13,626 bases of DNA from Nephromyces sp. MM_2019 (Eukaryota > Apicomplexa > Aconoidasida > Nephromycida), in contig JADHZB010000221.1 in NCBI GenBank assembly GCA_015657535.1, positions 1 through 13,626 of the forward strand, in the 5' to 3' direction. The position numbers and the translations under genes were made by a program. Within the stretch, counting starts at the first letter, position 1. Each line of letters starts with the position of its first letter. Under the pieces are notes generated by a model. It saw only the letters and a program-made list of their open reading frames with translations, was not told the origin of the DNA and did not search any database. Of this stretch, positions 13,290-13,626 are shown one piece after another.

Positions 13290-13568
13290 ACGGTATACCA
13301 TAGCTGTTGATGAACGCTGAAGAATAAATTAAGTATACGACAGATAATATATACTACTATTTATAGTTGTTATTTCTGCATACTTTATAAAACGTGTCTT
13401 TAAACGTCGCTCGACCTCGCATACATTATGCAATATCGTAAATGAGCACCTAATAGTATTATACAGGTGTACTGGATTAGACAAATAAACGGGGTAATTA
13501 TAAAACTACCTATAATCTATGTCTATAATCCCAAGCAGGTTCGTAATGTGAAATCAATTGCCAAAAAA
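13290..13568 (+). rRNA. rns: SSU rRNA fragment, 5' end (h1 to about h8)
   Basis: ACCATAGCTGTTGATGAACGCTG (13297-13319) matches GATCATGGCTCAGATTGAACGCTGG at the 5' end of E. coli 16S. Much further on, AAATAAACGGGGTAATTATAAAACTACCTATAATC (13482-13516) matches GGCGGACGGGTGAGTAATGTCTGGGAAACTGCCTGATGG (about 100-140), in the right order. The part between (GTCGCTCGACCTCGC at 13406-13420 and TGAGCACC) is unassigned but GC-richer. It ends ATTGCC at 13562, followed by six A (13563-13568). Confidence 0.72.
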
Positions 13569-13626
13569 TAAAATAATATAACTAAAATAAAATTTTTAAA
13601 TAATATAAATAATATAAATAATATAG
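13569..13626. repeat. AT terminal spacer with 9-bp tandem
   Basis: Two AATATAAAT units (13602-13619) and a partial third reach the window end. TAAAATAATATA after the A run is the same junction type as at 960 and 9585. Low complexity here could be why the sequence stops. Confidence 0.6.

Noticed and set aside
1..13626. tRNA genes
   Set aside because: No cloverleaf with a conserved T-arm was seen on either strand; apicomplexan mitochondria import tRNAs.
1..13626. Terminal inverted repeats marking a complete linear genome
   Set aside because: The two window ends are both A-rich but do not match each other in either orientation beyond low-complexity sequence.

Overview
The window is mitochondrial DNA from an apicomplexan or a close myzozoan relative. 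It is extremely AT-rich. It carries only three protein genes, all on the plus strand: cox3 (3912-4694), cob (5453-6652) and cox1 (7781-9340). Around them lie short scrambled pieces of both mitochondrial rRNAs. No tRNA gene was seen. A cox1/cob/cox3-only gene set with shattered rRNA is the hallmark of Apicomplexa, dinoflagellates and allies. All three reading frames end in TAA and none needs RNA editing or frameshifting. That argues against a typical dinoflagellate or Perkinsus and favours the apicomplexan side. The layout is not the compact 6 kb form of Plasmodium or Babesia: spacers are long and full of dispersed repeats. I cannot name the genus.

Layout: 1-3721 holds the densest set of rRNA pieces. 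These include the LSU peptidyl-transferase half, the SSU 3' end, SSU h34-h38-like, LSU domain IV-V, LSU domain II/III, the LSU GTPase centre, LSU domain II and the SSU 530 loop. cox3, cob and cox1 occupy 3912-9340, separated by A-rich spacers with a few more rRNA-like pieces. 9341-13626 is a second rRNA field: LSU domain II, SSU central domain, SSU 5'-domain-like, SSU h41-43, SSU h27, SSU h28-31, SSU 790 loop and the SSU 5' end. Pieces lie in no rRNA order, but where I can place them they mostly abut one another in rRNA coordinates, so the ribosome is presumably assembled from separate small RNAs.

The most striking pattern is that nearly every recognisable or candidate rRNA piece is followed in the DNA by a run of 5-10 A, usually directly after a C. 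In Plasmodium and dinoflagellates short A tails on such RNAs are added after transcription; here they appear genome-encoded. What follows the A run falls into a few recurring sequence families. Together with many direct and inverted repeats of about 25-54 bp, this suggests the genome was built by copying and shuffling modules.

The three proteins are the mitochondrially encoded cores of complex III (cytochrome b) and complex IV (subunits I and III). Their heme and copper ligands are intact. cox3 lacks an ATG and begins with a 36-bp segment that is a near-copy of the 5' end of cob.
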